A DNA stretch of 64,000 bases from positions 62,001 through 126,000 of the forward strand of contig NZ_BFAY01000011.1 in the NCBI RefSeq assembly GCF_003112675.1, written 5' to 3'. Origin of the DNA: Leptospira johnsonii. GTDB taxonomy: Bacteria > Spirochaetota > Leptospiria > Leptospirales > Leptospiraceae. A model generated the notes under the pieces. It saw only the letters and a list, made by a program, of their open reading frames with translations. It ran no database searches and was not told the DNA's origin. Positions 55,988 through 64,000 of the stretch are shown one piece after another. The translations under genes were made by a program, and so were the position numbers. How positions within the stretch are numbered: the stretch's first letter is position 1; every line of letters starts with the position of its first letter.

Positions 55988-56959
55988 ATGCAGGCATATT
56001 TAACGGAGATTTTATATTCACTTCTCAGTCCGATCCGGATCATATTTCTTCCTTCAGTAAAGATCTATTGGTTCTATATTTTCAGTTCAATTTTGATTAC
56101 ACTATTGTTGATCGCATGGAGAGGCTGGAAGGAAAAAGGCTTTCGGCCTAAAGAATACCTACGTGTAACCGTATCAAAAAAGATATGGTTACACGAGTCA
56201 GCGATAGTCGATTATAAATATTATTTCGTAAATACTTTCTTGTTTGCCTTATTCTTCGGTTACTTCGTTCTCTCAGGTGCAAGTGTATCCGCTTTTGTAA
56301 GCGTGTATTTATCTAAAATGTTCGGAGGGATCAATAATACCGTTCCCCCAGGATCCTTCTTCCTGATCGTCTATTCTATTTTATTTTGGCTTGCTAACGA
56401 TTTTGGCAGATTTTTTGCCCACTGGTTGCTTCATAAAACTTTCCTTTGGGAGTTCCACAAATTACATCATTCAGCTAAAGTTTTGAATCCTCTTACAGTA
56501 TATAGAGTACATCCAGTAGAGGCAATCTTAGTGAATTCATTAGGCGCTCTTTGTTCAGGGATAGTAACCGGGATCGCAGTCTTTCTATTTCCGAATGGGA
56601 TCAACATGTTATCCTTCTTAGGAGTGAACGCCGGAATTTTTGCATTCAATCTATATGCTAATTTAAGACATTCTCATATTGGCCTCCGTTTTCCTAGATG
56701 GTTGAGTAAAATACTTTTAAGTCCCGCCCAACATCAAATTCATCATAGCACGAATATTGATCTTCAGAATAAGAACATAGGAGTATCTTTCGCTCTCTGG
56801 GATATTCTTTTCAGAAGTCTTTATATTCCGGAGAAAGGGGAAGCAGAACATACAGTTTTTGGCCTGGAAGAAGAAGAGGATGAAAACTTCCGTAATTTGT
56901 TTCAGATCTACTTTTCACCCTTTAGAAAGATACTAAATAGGATAAAATCTAAATCTTGA
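55988..56959 (+). CDS. Sterol desaturase/fatty acid hydroxylase family membrane protein
   Basis: 323 residues with about four to five transmembrane segments and the di-iron histidine clusters of the family: HWLLHKTFLWEFHKLHHSA (HxxxH...HxxHH), HPVEA, and LRHSHIG / HQIHHSTNID. These enzymes use O2 and a di-iron site to hydroxylate or desaturate lipids; the substrate here is unknown. The position between nnrS and the nos region is curious for an O2-dependent enzyme. Confidence 0.9.
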   Translation: MQAYLTEILYSLLSPIRIIFLPSVKIYWFYIFSSILITLLLIAWRGWKEKGFRPKEYLRVTVSKKIWLHESAIVDYKYYFVNTFLFALFFGYFVLSGASVSAFVSVYLSKMFGGINNTVPPGSFFLIVYSILFWLANDFGRFFAHWLLHKTFLWEFHKLHHSAKVLNPLTVYRVHPVEAILVNSLGALCSGIVTGIAVFLFPNGINMLSFLGVNAGIFAFNLYANLRHSHIGLRFPRWLSKILLSPAQHQIHHSTNIDLQNKNIGVSFALWDILFRSLYIPEKGEAEHTVFGLEEEEDENFRNLFQIYFSPFRKILNRIKSKS

Positions 56960-56998
56960 GATAAATCAAAACTGAAAAAACGGTTTTTACTCTTCTAG

Positions 56999-57014
56999 AT
57001 TGATCGCAATCAAT
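56999..57014 (+). promoter_or_regulatory. Perfect FNR/DNR-type box upstream of the metal-handling genes
   Basis: ATTGAT-CGCA-ATCAAT is a perfect palindrome with the TTGAT-N4-ATCAA core. It is centred at 57006.5, about 58 bp before the ATG at 57065. A GTTAAA at 57035-57040 lies 31 bp downstream of the centre, consistent with class II activation and a short leader. Confidence 0.8.
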
Positions 57015-57064
57015 GCATTTTACGCTCTTTAGGAGTTAAACTTAATACGTTAGAGTCTCTCGAG

Positions 57065-57511
57065 ATGAAAACGTTTACCGCTTGGTTTTTAACTCTGATC
57101 TTTTTCCCCCGCTTGCTTGTTCCTGCGGAAGGCAGCGTATTCGAAAAATTGTTTTTAGGAAATTCGATCTGCCTCTGTAATCACAATTCGAACCGAGAGA
57201 CCCATCCAAACAAAGAGGATAATTTTTTCAGCAGCAAGACGGAACTGCCTAAATCATCCGGCTCTGAAAAACAGGATCGCCCGAACTGTCACTCCGCTCC
57301 AGAATCATTCGTTCATGGATGCTCGTGCAAAAAAGAGAATGGCGATCGGATCTTCGCTCAAATCAGAGTCTTTTCTTATTATGTGATCGTTCCTAATATA
57401 CATATCATTCCTGTTCCGGGATCTATATTTGAAATGAAAGATCTATATTCCGAAGAACTATCTAAAGCTCATAATCAAAAACTAAAACGTCCTCCTAAAT
57501 CACTTTCCTAA
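57065..57511 (+). CDS. Secreted Cys/His-rich small protein, possible metal carrier
   Basis: 148 residues with a hydrophobic N-terminus ending near residue 23. The mature part contains paired Cys/His motifs: CLCNHNSNRETH (residues ~36-47), then NCHSAPESFVHGCSCKK (residues ~78-95). The pattern suggests copper or zinc binding, and proteins of similar layout sit near metal transport genes in other bacteria (general knowledge, not verified here). The gene has a perfect FNR-like box upstream and begins a plus-strand set that ends at the nos operon. Confidence 0.6.
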   Translation: MKTFTAWFLTLIFFPRLLVPAEGSVFEKLFLGNSICLCNHNSNRETHPNKEDNFFSSKTELPKSSGSEKQDRPNCHSAPESFVHGCSCKKENGDRIFAQIRVFSYYVIVPNIHIIPVPGSIFEMKDLYSEELSKAHNQKLKRPPKSLS

Positions 57512-57593
57512 ACTTGATTCAATCTTCTCAGAAACCGCTAGTCTCTTTCTGATAAATCTTAAGTATATATTTTTAATATAAAGGAAAGTAAAT

Positions 57594-58376
57594 ATGTTAT
57601 CACGTTATATTTCTATAACTACGATTATCCTCGCATTTCTCTGCTCTGATTGCTCCCAGCTGGGTTCTCTGTCGAACGGAACTTCTTCAGAACAACAACT
57701 CTTGCAAACTCTCATCCTCGGAGTAGCAGCTAAGGAAGGCTGTTCCATCCAAAGTTTAACTCCAATTTCAAATACTCTCTCCTATGTGCATCCCGCGCGG
57801 ACTATATATGATATCCGAAATTGTTCTCCTAGCGATTTAGAAGGACTGGGTTTTGCTGCTAATACCTCTCACCTGGAAAAAGGGTTAAGCGGTCATTCCT
57901 CAGATTCAATATTCTCCAGCTTAGGCGACGTTGTTCTTCCTACTTCGAATGGAGGAACAAATTTAGAAGTTTCCTTCTCCCTGAAATCCGGCGGAAGTCT
58001 GACTGCGTATATCTACAGCTCCGGGACCCCAATCTCAGGTCCGGCATTCCGACTAACGGATTCCGGAAAGGAGCAATTCTATTCCGATATGTCCGGAAAT
58101 TTTGAAACCGTTAGTAAAGGGACAGCTGCCTTGACCCCTGATACCAATTACGTGTACTGCATCGATTTTCAATATGCAAATTCGGAACAATGGATCAATG
58201 CCTGGCCAAAAGCCTGCTCCGAGGTCACCCAAACAGAACGGAACTCAATGATGATGTTCCCGGTGATGCAGATGATGAGTATTCCCACTTATTCCGGAAA
58301 TCGGATCGGCTTCATCCTGAATGGAGCAAAACTAACGTCTTTTACGATCGGTTCGATTTTGTCCCAAGTCGATTGA
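57594..58376 (+). CDS. Putative lipoprotein, unknown function
   Basis: 260 residues. Signal and lipobox (AFLCSDCSQ), then a long mature domain with beta-sandwich character (NGGTNLEVSFSLKSGGSLTAYIYS) and a Met-rich C-terminal stretch (MMMFPVMQMMSIP). The Met run could bind copper(I). No family is recognised. It is followed by a strong terminator. Confidence 0.6.
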   Translation: MLSRYISITTIILAFLCSDCSQLGSLSNGTSSEQQLLQTLILGVAAKEGCSIQSLTPISNTLSYVHPARTIYDIRNCSPSDLEGLGFAANTSHLEKGLSGHSSDSIFSSLGDVVLPTSNGGTNLEVSFSLKSGGSLTAYIYSSGTPISGPAFRLTDSGKEQFYSDMSGNFETVSKGTAALTPDTNYVYCIDFQYANSEQWINAWPKACSEVTQTERNSMMMFPVMQMMSIPTYSGNRIGFILNGAKLTSFTIGSILSQVD

Positions 58377-58388
58377 TCGTTCCCACTG

Positions 58389-58413
58389 GGGCCGCTTAAG
58401 CGGCCCTTTTTTT
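58389..58413 (+). terminator. Rho-independent terminator, perfect 18-bp palindrome
   Basis: A perfect 18-bp palindrome, GGGCCGC-TTAA-GCGGCCC, followed by seven T. It is 12 nt after the stop of the Met-rich lipoprotein and 29 nt before the next start, so the downstream outer-membrane gene needs read-through or its own promoter. Confidence 0.9.
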
Positions 58414-58435
58414 AATCGGATACTTGGAGGTAATC

Positions 58436-59593
58436 ATGAAGTATCTTACTTATATACTAATATTTCTAATCATATTTTCTTTTCATAATATTCTGTCCGA
58501 TGAGGTCGAAGTGCCGAAACCGGCAGAAAAAGTCGATCCTCATGCACATCATCGCAAGGAGTCTAAAAAGGAAGAGCACCAGCATGAATTGAGAGCGGAT
58601 CAGATCGCACCCGCCGGCTTGATGTTCCCTCATGTGCATAAAAAAGGTTCTTGGGTTTTAGATTTTCGTTATATGGGAATGCAAATGTCTGGCCTCCTGA
58701 ACGGAAGCAAATCTATGGGAACCTATGAAGCACTATGGTTTCCTCAATTCGATCCTAGCGTTTCAATGCCGACCGGAAGTTTACTGACTGGGGGGCCAAG
58801 TATTCCTCAGACTTCCGCCAACGGATACCGTTATATGTCGGTCCCTAAGTCGATGCTGATGGAAAGTTATATGACAAGCGCGATGTATGGCATCTCGGAA
58901 GACACTATGATCATGTTCATGGTCCCGGTTGTAAAAAACCAAATGATGATGGAAACTAGTAACTTCGATTCTTCCGCCATGAAGTCGGGAGGTGTAGGAG
59001 ATATTTCTCTTTCCGCTGCTCATCGTATCCTAAAACGAAATGATCACGAATTCTTTCTGAATTTCGGGATCTCTCTTCCGACTGGCTCGATCGATGAACG
59101 GGATTGGATGCCTATGATGGGAAACCAAAAAGTTCCTTATAACATGCAACCGGGAACAGGAACGATCAATTACTTACCTGGGATTGGATATTCTTCAAAA
59201 TCGGATCGATTCTCTTGGGGACTAGGTGCGAATGCAAATCTACGGAGTTCCAAAAATCAGAACCAATATCGTTTCGGAAACATATATGAACTGAATTCCT
59301 GGATCGCTTACTCCATAATTTCCTGGGCGAGCGTTTCATTTAGAGTGCAAGCAGTTTATTGGGATAATATTAAAGGACAAGACGGCTCTCTCGATCCTAA
59401 AATGGATCCTCAAAACGATCCGAATCGGCAAGGAGGAAATCGCGCGGATGCGTTAGTCGGCATGAATTTTCTTTTAGACGAAAATATCCGATTCGGTTTC
59501 GAAGCGGGAAAACCATTCCATCAACATCTGAACGGACCTCAGATTGCTATGCAAACCATGTTTAATATCTTTATACGTTACGATCTAAATTGA
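58436..59593 (+). CDS. Outer-membrane protein with His-rich N-terminus, Phenol_MetA-like
   Basis: 385 residues from ATG 58436 (GGAGG lies 5 nt upstream, so this start is preferred over a TTG at 58424). A signal peptide is followed by a His-rich stretch (DPHAHHRKESKKEEHQHE), then many Met in YMGMQMSG and MMMETS-like sites, and a beta-barrel-like body with GDISLSAAHRIL and FFLNFGISLPTGSIDERDW, typical of transporter-annotated (PF13557-like) outer-membrane proteins in metal-rich contexts. Copper uptake or export is plausible but not shown. Confidence 0.7.
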   Translation: MKYLTYILIFLIIFSFHNILSDEVEVPKPAEKVDPHAHHRKESKKEEHQHELRADQIAPAGLMFPHVHKKGSWVLDFRYMGMQMSGLLNGSKSMGTYEALWFPQFDPSVSMPTGSLLTGGPSIPQTSANGYRYMSVPKSMLMESYMTSAMYGISEDTMIMFMVPVVKNQMMMETSNFDSSAMKSGGVGDISLSAAHRILKRNDHEFFLNFGISLPTGSIDERDWMPMMGNQKVPYNMQPGTGTINYLPGIGYSSKSDRFSWGLGANANLRSSKNQNQYRFGNIYELNSWIAYSIISWASVSFRVQAVYWDNIKGQDGSLDPKMDPQNDPNRQGGNRADALVGMNFLLDENIRFGFEAGKPFHQHLNGPQIAMQTMFNIFIRYDLN

Positions 59594-59603
59594 TATATAG
59601 AGC

Positions 59604-59644
59604 AGAAGTCCCGGATCAATTTGTATTGCGGGCCTTCTACTTTT
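59604..59644 (+). terminator. Probable bidirectional terminator between the barrel gene and nosY
   Basis: AGAAGTCCCG (59604-59613) pairs with CGGGCCTTCT (59629-59638) with one mismatch, followed by acTTTTATT. Located 11 nt after the plus-strand stop and 5 nt from the convergent nosY stop. Confidence 0.55.
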
Positions 59645-59648
59645 ATTC

Positions 59649-60434
59649 CTAGAAATTTCGCACCAAGAATCTTTTATAAGAAACGACAAGAGGCATCGTA
59701 ATCCAAAACACCAAGAACAGAATAGCTAACAGAACCACGCTCGATATACCTAAACTCCTAACAAGAAAGGCCCCGGAAAAACCGAGCAACACAGAAGCCT
59801 TTGTCTGAAGAATGATGAGTATCCTCACCAAATCGACGGGGTTAAATAGAATGACGAGTAACGCAGGAATCTCCACCGGATAGTCCCCAAGATATATACT
59901 CAACATAAAGACGAATGAATCGAAGAGTAAAAAGAAATATAGCCAGACAAGTAATGCACCGGAGACTATTAATTCTCCTTTTTTAAAAAAGGAAGCCAAT
60001 AAAAACCCTAAAGAAACGAAGACTAAGATCAATACGCTTCCAAACAGGATCAATTCCATGTACAAAACGATTAGTCCAGGTTCGCTGAAAAAAAGTGGAA
60101 CTCCCGGAACTCCCAACCCCATCAAGAAACTTAAAAAAAGAGATAAGCTGACCCCGCAATATTTTCCGAAGAAGTATTGAGACCTCGTCAATGATTTGGA
60201 AAGAAGTACTTCTGCAAAAGGAAGTGAATCGTTAAATGTTAATCCTGCGAATGTGATAGAAAATAAAGGAACGACGAATAAGACCAGATTCATTTGGCTT
60301 ACGATCAACCTTCCTTCGCTTTCATCTCCGAAATAGTTGAGTGCTCCAGCCGAGATTGCAAGAAAACCTGCAAACACGAACATCCATTTGCTTCTGATAT
60401 TTTCTCTTAATTCGAATAAGATCAATTCATTCAT
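59649..60434 (-). CDS. nosY: Nos ABC permease NosY
   Basis: 261 residues from the preferred ATG 60434, with six transmembrane helices. It starts MNELILFELRENIRSKWMFVF, the usual start of NosY-type ABC-2 permeases, and has an N-terminal half containing NYFGDESEGRLIVSQMNLVLFVV. NosF and NosY form a transporter required for CuZ assembly, possibly exporting a sulfur species. The ATG overlaps the NosF stop as ATGA. Confidence 0.92.
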   Translation of the reverse strand: MNELILFELRENIRSKWMFVFAGFLAISAGALNYFGDESEGRLIVSQMNLVLFVVPLFSITFAGLTFNDSLPFAEVLLSKSLTRSQYFFGKYCGVSLSLFLSFLMGLGVPGVPLFFSEPGLIVLYMELILFGSVLILVFVSLGFLLASFFKKGELIVSGALLVWLYFFLLFDSFVFMLSIYLGDYPVEIPALLVILFNPVDLVRILIILQTKASVLLGFSGAFLVRSLGISSVVLLAILFLVFWITMPLVVSYKRFLVRNF

Positions 60435-61141
60435 CTTTTTTCCAAATACTCGGAATTCCAAAATTCCATTAATGTGTTCTGAAGATTTCCTTTGTCTCTA
60501 CTCTTTACGAAATTTTGCGGAGAATCATCGATCAATAGGGAACCTTCCGACATAAGTAAAAAACGATCCGCAATCTCTTCTACTTCGTTCAGAATATGAG
60601 TGGAGAAAACAAGTAAGGCACCTTCTTTCTTTTTTCGGAGCAATATTTCCTTTAAAAGATTAGAGATATAAGGATCTAAACTTGCAGTAGGTTCATCCAC
60701 TATATACACAGGCTTTCGGATCGAAAAACATTGCAGAATATTCACTTTTTGTTTAGTTCCTCCCGATAAAGAACCGAATTTTACGTTTTCATAATCCTTC
60801 AGACCGAGCAGATCGAATAATTCCTGGAACTCCTTGGGGTCGGATGTTTCTAATCGTTTCAAAAAGTCCACTAACTCGGAGACCTTTACGTTTTTAGGAA
60901 ATAAAGGAGCTTGGGGCATATATCCAATTTTAGAATTGAAGTTACCTTCTTCCTTTTCTCTAAATTCTATCTTTCCCTGAACCGGTTTTACCAATCCTAC
61001 GATACTTTTGAGCACGGAACTTTTTCCGGATCCATTCGGACCGATCAAAGATAAAATATTCCCCGCTTCCGCATCGAAAGAGACTCCTTTTACTGCGAAC
61101 GATTTTCCATACTGAACGGTTAGGTCTCTTACCTGCATCAT
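60431..61141 (-). CDS. nosF: Nos ABC ATPase NosF
   Basis: 236 residues. Walker A GPNGSGKSS, signature LSGGTKQKVN, Walker B VYIVDEPTASLD and the H-loop His in FSTHILNE are all intact. It drives the NosY permease. It overlaps nosD by 4 nt. Confidence 0.95.
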   Translation of the reverse strand: MMQVRDLTVQYGKSFAVKGVSFDAEAGNILSLIGPNGSGKSSVLKSIVGLVKPVQGKIEFREKEEGNFNSKIGYMPQAPLFPKNVKVSELVDFLKRLETSDPKEFQELFDLLGLKDYENVKFGSLSGGTKQKVNILQCFSIRKPVYIVDEPTASLDPYISNLLKEILLRKKKEGALLVFSTHILNEVEEIADRFLLMSEGSLLIDDSPQNFVKSRDKGNLQNTLMEFWNSEYLEKR

Positions 61142-62433
61142 ACATGGCCTCTCATACTAGGTTTCGGATCTTCCAGATCGATTGGAGTAACGATTGGAAA
61201 CGCCTTTTCAATCGCCTGCAAAAAATTCACAACCGGGGAATTGTATAAAACCATTAGAAAAGGATAAACTACTACCCAATATCCGAAAAAATGAACGGGC
61301 TTATGAGGAATATCCCCGAACTTATCTAGATCCAGATCGTAGCCGTCGTAACTATCCCAATAATTCTCTCGAAACGAATTCGTGCTATGTTTGGTGTTTG
61401 TACTGATATCAAATACATTCTCCTTAAATTCATTTCTCACAAATTGATTGGATTCGCTATTTCCTAAAATTTTTACTCCCCACCCGTTATCTTTCAGATC
61501 ATTATAAGTAAAATAATTTCGATTGCATCCGTCTGCGAAGATCGCCACGGTATTATGCACGAATGCGTTTTTTGTAAGAATACTTTCCGAGATTTCCTTC
61601 AGTAAAAGGCCGTAAGAACTATCTCCCCAGTTATTCTCGAAGCGGTTATTTTCGATGAGAATGTTTTTACTATACATCACCGCGACGCCGGCCGAGTTAT
61701 TTTCGAATCTGTTCCCTCGGAAATCGTTGTCCGAAGAAAACATAAAGTGCATCCCATAGCGAATATTATCGTGGGAAAAATTTTCCTCTATCTTGAGATT
61801 GCTCGAAAATTCCAAATAGATCCCATCCCTATGTTTCCTTAATTCATTCCCTTCTATCCGTATTCCTTTGGAAGACCAAAGATGTATCCCGTTCCCTCCC
61901 GAGACTTCGTTTACTGCATTGCCAGATGAAATATTTCTTCGTATAATACAATCCTCCACTTCTGCAAGATAGATCGCGTATGCATTGTCCTCGAATGTAT
62001 TATTTTCAATTACGCAATACTTTATTTTTTCAGCATGAACTCCTGCATACTCAGAGGTATCGGAGACTCCGCTTCCTATAATACTCACTCCTCGGATCGT
62101 AACCTTATCGGATCGAATATCCAATACATGTTTTTCTTTCAGTCCGTCTAAAACTACGCCGACAGAACCTTCTATGACTAAAGGTTTTGAGATCGATATC
62201 ATACCTTCTTTATAGATCCCTTTTCCTATTCGGATTGTATCTCCTGAATTTGCGGAATCGATCGCGGCTTGTATTGAAAAGAAGTTGCACTTCTCCTTAC
62301 AAACTTCTAATTCTTTGGAAAAGATACTGAAGGGGGTTAAACAAAAAAGGAAGAAGGCGGACATCAAAACAAGACGAGAGTATCCGACGTTGATCCGAAA
62401 AATTCTTCCCTTCCAATCACTGTTCTTTTTCAT
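61138..62433 (-). CDS. nosD: Periplasmic copper-handling beta-helix protein NosD
   Basis: 431 residues. A hydrophobic N-terminus (residues 17-38) acts as signal. The body is a right-handed parallel beta-helix with repeated N-x-F/I-x-x-N-x-x-G/A units (IENNTFEDNAYAIYL, IEENFSHDNIRYGMHF, NILIENNRFENNW), the fold of NosD-type CASH proteins required for copper loading of NosZ. The final ~60 residues hold a membrane helix (FFGYWVVVYPFLMVLY). Confidence 0.94.
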   Translation of the reverse strand: MKKNSDWKGRIFRINVGYSRLVLMSAFFLFCLTPFSIFSKELEVCKEKCNFFSIQAAIDSANSGDTIRIGKGIYKEGMISISKPLVIEGSVGVVLDGLKEKHVLDIRSDKVTIRGVSIIGSGVSDTSEYAGVHAEKIKYCVIENNTFEDNAYAIYLAEVEDCIIRRNISSGNAVNEVSGGNGIHLWSSKGIRIEGNELRKHRDGIYLEFSSNLKIEENFSHDNIRYGMHFMFSSDNDFRGNRFENNSAGVAVMYSKNILIENNRFENNWGDSSYGLLLKEISESILTKNAFVHNTVAIFADGCNRNYFTYNDLKDNGWGVKILGNSESNQFVRNEFKENVFDISTNTKHSTNSFRENYWDSYDGYDLDLDKFGDIPHKPVHFFGYWVVVYPFLMVLYNSPVVNFLQAIEKAFPIVTPIDLEDPKPSMRGHV

Positions 62434-62857
62434 TGTTTCGACTCCAAATAGAGCCTTTACGAGTATTCAGAAAATCTTTAGCACGGTCCATTGAGGAGAA
62501 TGCCGCAAGGCCTTCTCCCATAGGAGAACGAAGTTCCGAAGAGCGAACAAGCACCGCTGTATCTTCGGAGAGCATTCGCTCCGGATTTTCAAAGTCAGCA
62601 AACCACACAGATCCCGACTGAGGCCGCGGAGACTTCTCGAAGGAATGAAGACACTCGATCGAATCGAAATAGTATCTTCTCCCCTTTTCGGTCAATAACT
62701 GAGAATGAAAACGTTTATCCACGATCGCCATAGAACAATGAGCGCAAAGCTCTCTTCCAAATTCAGGAAGGATCGGTTCTCTTTTGGAACAGAAAACAGA
62801 AATCGATACGATCATCAATACTGCGATACTCGGAATACCGGATCTATTTAGAAACAT
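62417..62857 (-). CDS. nosL: Copper(I) lipoprotein chaperone NosL
   Basis: 146 residues from the preferred ATG 62857 (AGGAG lies 6 nt upstream). Lipobox ISVFCSK (Cys 23) and the NosL copper site CAHCSM (residues 38-43), followed by YYFDSIECL. NosL delivers Cu(I) to NosZ. It overlaps the upstream nosB-like gene by 14 nt and nosD by 17 nt. Confidence 0.95.
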   Translation of the reverse strand: MFLNRSGIPSIAVLMIVSISVFCSKREPILPEFGRELCAHCSMAIVDKRFHSQLLTEKGRRYYFDSIECLHSFEKSPRPQSGSVWFADFENPERMLSEDTAVLVRSSELRSPMGEGLAAFSSMDRAKDFLNTRKGSIWSRNNEKEQ

Positions 62858-63452
62858 CCATTCTCCTCTTCTCATTCCATACGATGAGAGCCAGGATCCC
62901 AAGAGATACGAATAGAATGATCCCTCCCCAAGAAGGAAAACTGCAAGCAGTGATATTCAACATCTCCTTACATCCTAAAAGTGGAGGCTGGTACGCCATT
63001 CCTGGAACTATGATCGGGGCCTCCGGATTCAGATTATGCCCGTAATTATACTCCCATCTCCAGAAATCGTACATTCCCAGAATCCCTAATATTACAATAT
63101 TCAGAATTCCTAAAATTACTAGATACACTTTCGGATGAAGAAAAGTGACGAATGCTCCAAAGATCAGAAATCCCAAAACATAGGGCATAAACAATAGTTC
63201 CGGAACGGATTCCGAAACGATCTCATGCATTCCTATATAATGGTTCAGAAGATTAATATTCTGAAGATCGTAAGTAGAAGACCCGGTGATCTTATCTATC
63301 CAGATCTTCATTCCCAAACCTTCCGGATACTGAGGAGCATCCAAGGAGATATGCCAGATCGGCAAAAAATAAACTGATACAAACAAAAGACCGACTCCTA
63401 AAATTAGGAGCCGGTTCATTTTGGAGATCTTCTTCAGTAGAAGTTCCAGCAT
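62844..63452 (-). CDS. NosB-like membrane protein of clade II nos clusters
   Basis: 202 residues with about five transmembrane helices (near 12-30, 82-100, 105-125, 170-190 and a long loop with PEAPIIVPGMAYQPPLLGCKEML). In clade II (atypical) nos operons a polytopic protein called NosB follows nosZ and is required for growth on N2O by unclear means. Position and topology fit that role; I could not confirm sequence identity. Confidence 0.65.
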   Translation of the reverse strand: MLELLLKKISKMNRLLILGVGLLFVSVYFLPIWHISLDAPQYPEGLGMKIWIDKITGSSTYDLQNINLLNHYIGMHEIVSESVPELLFMPYVLGFLIFGAFVTFLHPKVYLVILGILNIVILGILGMYDFWRWEYNYGHNLNPEAPIIVPGMAYQPPLLGCKEMLNITACSFPSWGGIILFVSLGILALIVWNEKRRMDVSK

Positions 63453-63464
63453 AAGATCCCCCTT

Positions 63465-64000
63465 TTAAGGAAGCACCCTTATGTATTGCTGCATTTCTTG
63501 GTGAAGAGCCGAACAGAAATCCGTGCAATAGAACGGATAGATCCCAGGCTTAGGCGCTTTCCATTTGAAAGTCCTGGTCTGCCCCGGCATGATCAGAAGG
63601 TTAGGCATCTCAGGAGCCCCGCCCACTGCAAAACCGTGAGGGATATCATAGTCTTGTTCCAAGTTAGTAACATGGAAGAAGACAGTGTCTCCGCTTCTGA
63701 CTTCGATAGTATCCGGCTTAAAGTGGGAACGTATCTGTGTCATATAGACCCGGACAGTATTCCCTTCCCGAACAACTCTCGCATCCTTCTCATTCTTGAT
63801 CGCATAAGGATGTTTATTCTCTTCTAATGGATAAATTTTCGCTGCCTTATCCATGAGAAGTTTTGCAGGGATCATTTGAGAATAATGTGGTTCTCCTACT
63901 GTTGGAAAATCTGAGAGAAGTTCTGCTTTGCCTCCGGAAATATCGTAGAGCTGAGCACTCTGAGGCAGCTCCATACCTACAGGAAGATATCTATCTTTAG
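63465..64000 (-). CDS. nosZ: Nitrous oxide reductase NosZ, C-terminal part, 5' end outside window
   Basis: The reading frame is open to the right edge (codons KDRYLPVG precede the first Met), so the visible 178 residues are the C-terminal cupredoxin part and the signal peptide and CuZ domain are not seen. The CuA site is complete: CTDFCSALHQEM (Cys, Cys, His, Met) plus His in HGFAVGG. Sequence before it, LPQSAQLYDISGGKAELLSDFP, matches the linker of N2O reductases. NosZ reduces N2O to N2 in the periplasm with electrons from cytochrome c or menaquinol. Neighbouring nosB-like, nosL, nosD, nosF and nosY genes support the identity. Confidence 0.97.
   Translation of the reverse strand, partial: KDRYLPVGMELPQSAQLYDISGGKAELLSDFPTVGEPHYSQMIPAKLLMDKAAKIYPLEENKHPYAIKNEKDARVVREGNTVRVYMTQIRSHFKPDTIEVRSGDTVFFHVTNLEQDYDIPHGFAVGGAPEMPNLLIMPGQTRTFKWKAPKPGIYPFYCTDFCSALHQEMQQYIRVLP

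Noticed and set aside
56968..56987. AAAACTG / CGGTTTT hairpin after the hydroxylase gene
   Set aside because: AT-rich stem with a wobble pair and a short T-tract; too weak to call a terminator.

Overview
The window looks like a chromosomal segment of a Leptospira species, probably an environmental (saprophytic or intermediate) one. Reasons: many lipoproteins with loose spirochaetal lipoboxes, a DUF1577-like protein, AraC regulators with a 7TM front half, 7TMR-DISM/SpoIIE signalling, alternative complex III as the quinol:cytochrome c oxidoreductase, and many lineage-specific secreted proteins. No insertion sequence, prophage or CRISPR array was seen. Both window edges cut genes: a family-B DNA polymerase on the left and nitrous oxide reductase (NosZ) on the right.

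Layout. 0-5 kb: polymerase, DUF1577-like protein, small secreted and membrane proteins. 5.1-13.0 kb: complete minus-strand alternative complex III operon actABCDEF plus an SH3-like lipoprotein, closed by a strong terminator. 13.3-16.4 kb: an EEP-family hydrolase, then a SCO / MORN-repeat / YHYH lipoprotein operon with a copper flavour. 16.4-24.3 kb: 7TM-AraC regulator, LpxL-type acyltransferase, M20 peptidase, ArnT-like glycosyltransferase, Cys-rich lipoprotein, RlmN, TPR protein. 24.3-30.2 kb: SufB, a peroxiredoxin under a PerR-like palindrome, a TetR/YciI pair with tandem operators, a Pro-rich protein, a thioesterase and tRNA-Leu(CAA). 30.2-43.3 kb: two rhodanese/pentahaem cytochrome gene sets separated by membrane proteins and an XRE-cupin regulator. 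43.3-50.9 kb: two hybrid histidine kinases, a REC-EAL phosphodiesterase and a SpoIIE phosphatase. 51-53.7 kb: secreted proteins and an M24 peptidase. 53.8-64 kb: an anaerobic nitrogen-oxide region with AraC, nnrS, a fatty-acid hydroxylase-like protein, a putative metal-handling set, and a clade II-type nos operon (nosZ, nosB-like, nosL, nosD, nosF, nosY).

How it fits together. The window is rich in respiratory and extracytoplasmic redox genes: 16 CxxCH haem sites in four proteins (ActA 5, ActE 1, two pentahaem cytochromes 5 each), copper-centre proteins (SCO, NosZ, NosL, NosD) and three exported rhodaneses. Two perfect TTGAT-N4-ATCAA boxes, one in front of nnrS and one in front of the metal-handling genes beside nos, point to one Crp/FNR/DNR-type regulator, encoded elsewhere, controlling the nitrogen-oxide region.

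The best candidate for an undescribed system is the rhodanese/pentahaem cytochrome locus at 31.0-36.6 kb, echoed at 40.3-42.6 kb. One of its rhodanese lipoproteins ends in a glycine-rich arm finishing Asn-Pro-Cys-Gly-Gly, reminiscent of the SoxY sulfur-carrier arm. An extracytoplasmic sulfur-transfer and electron-transfer route is inferred, not shown.
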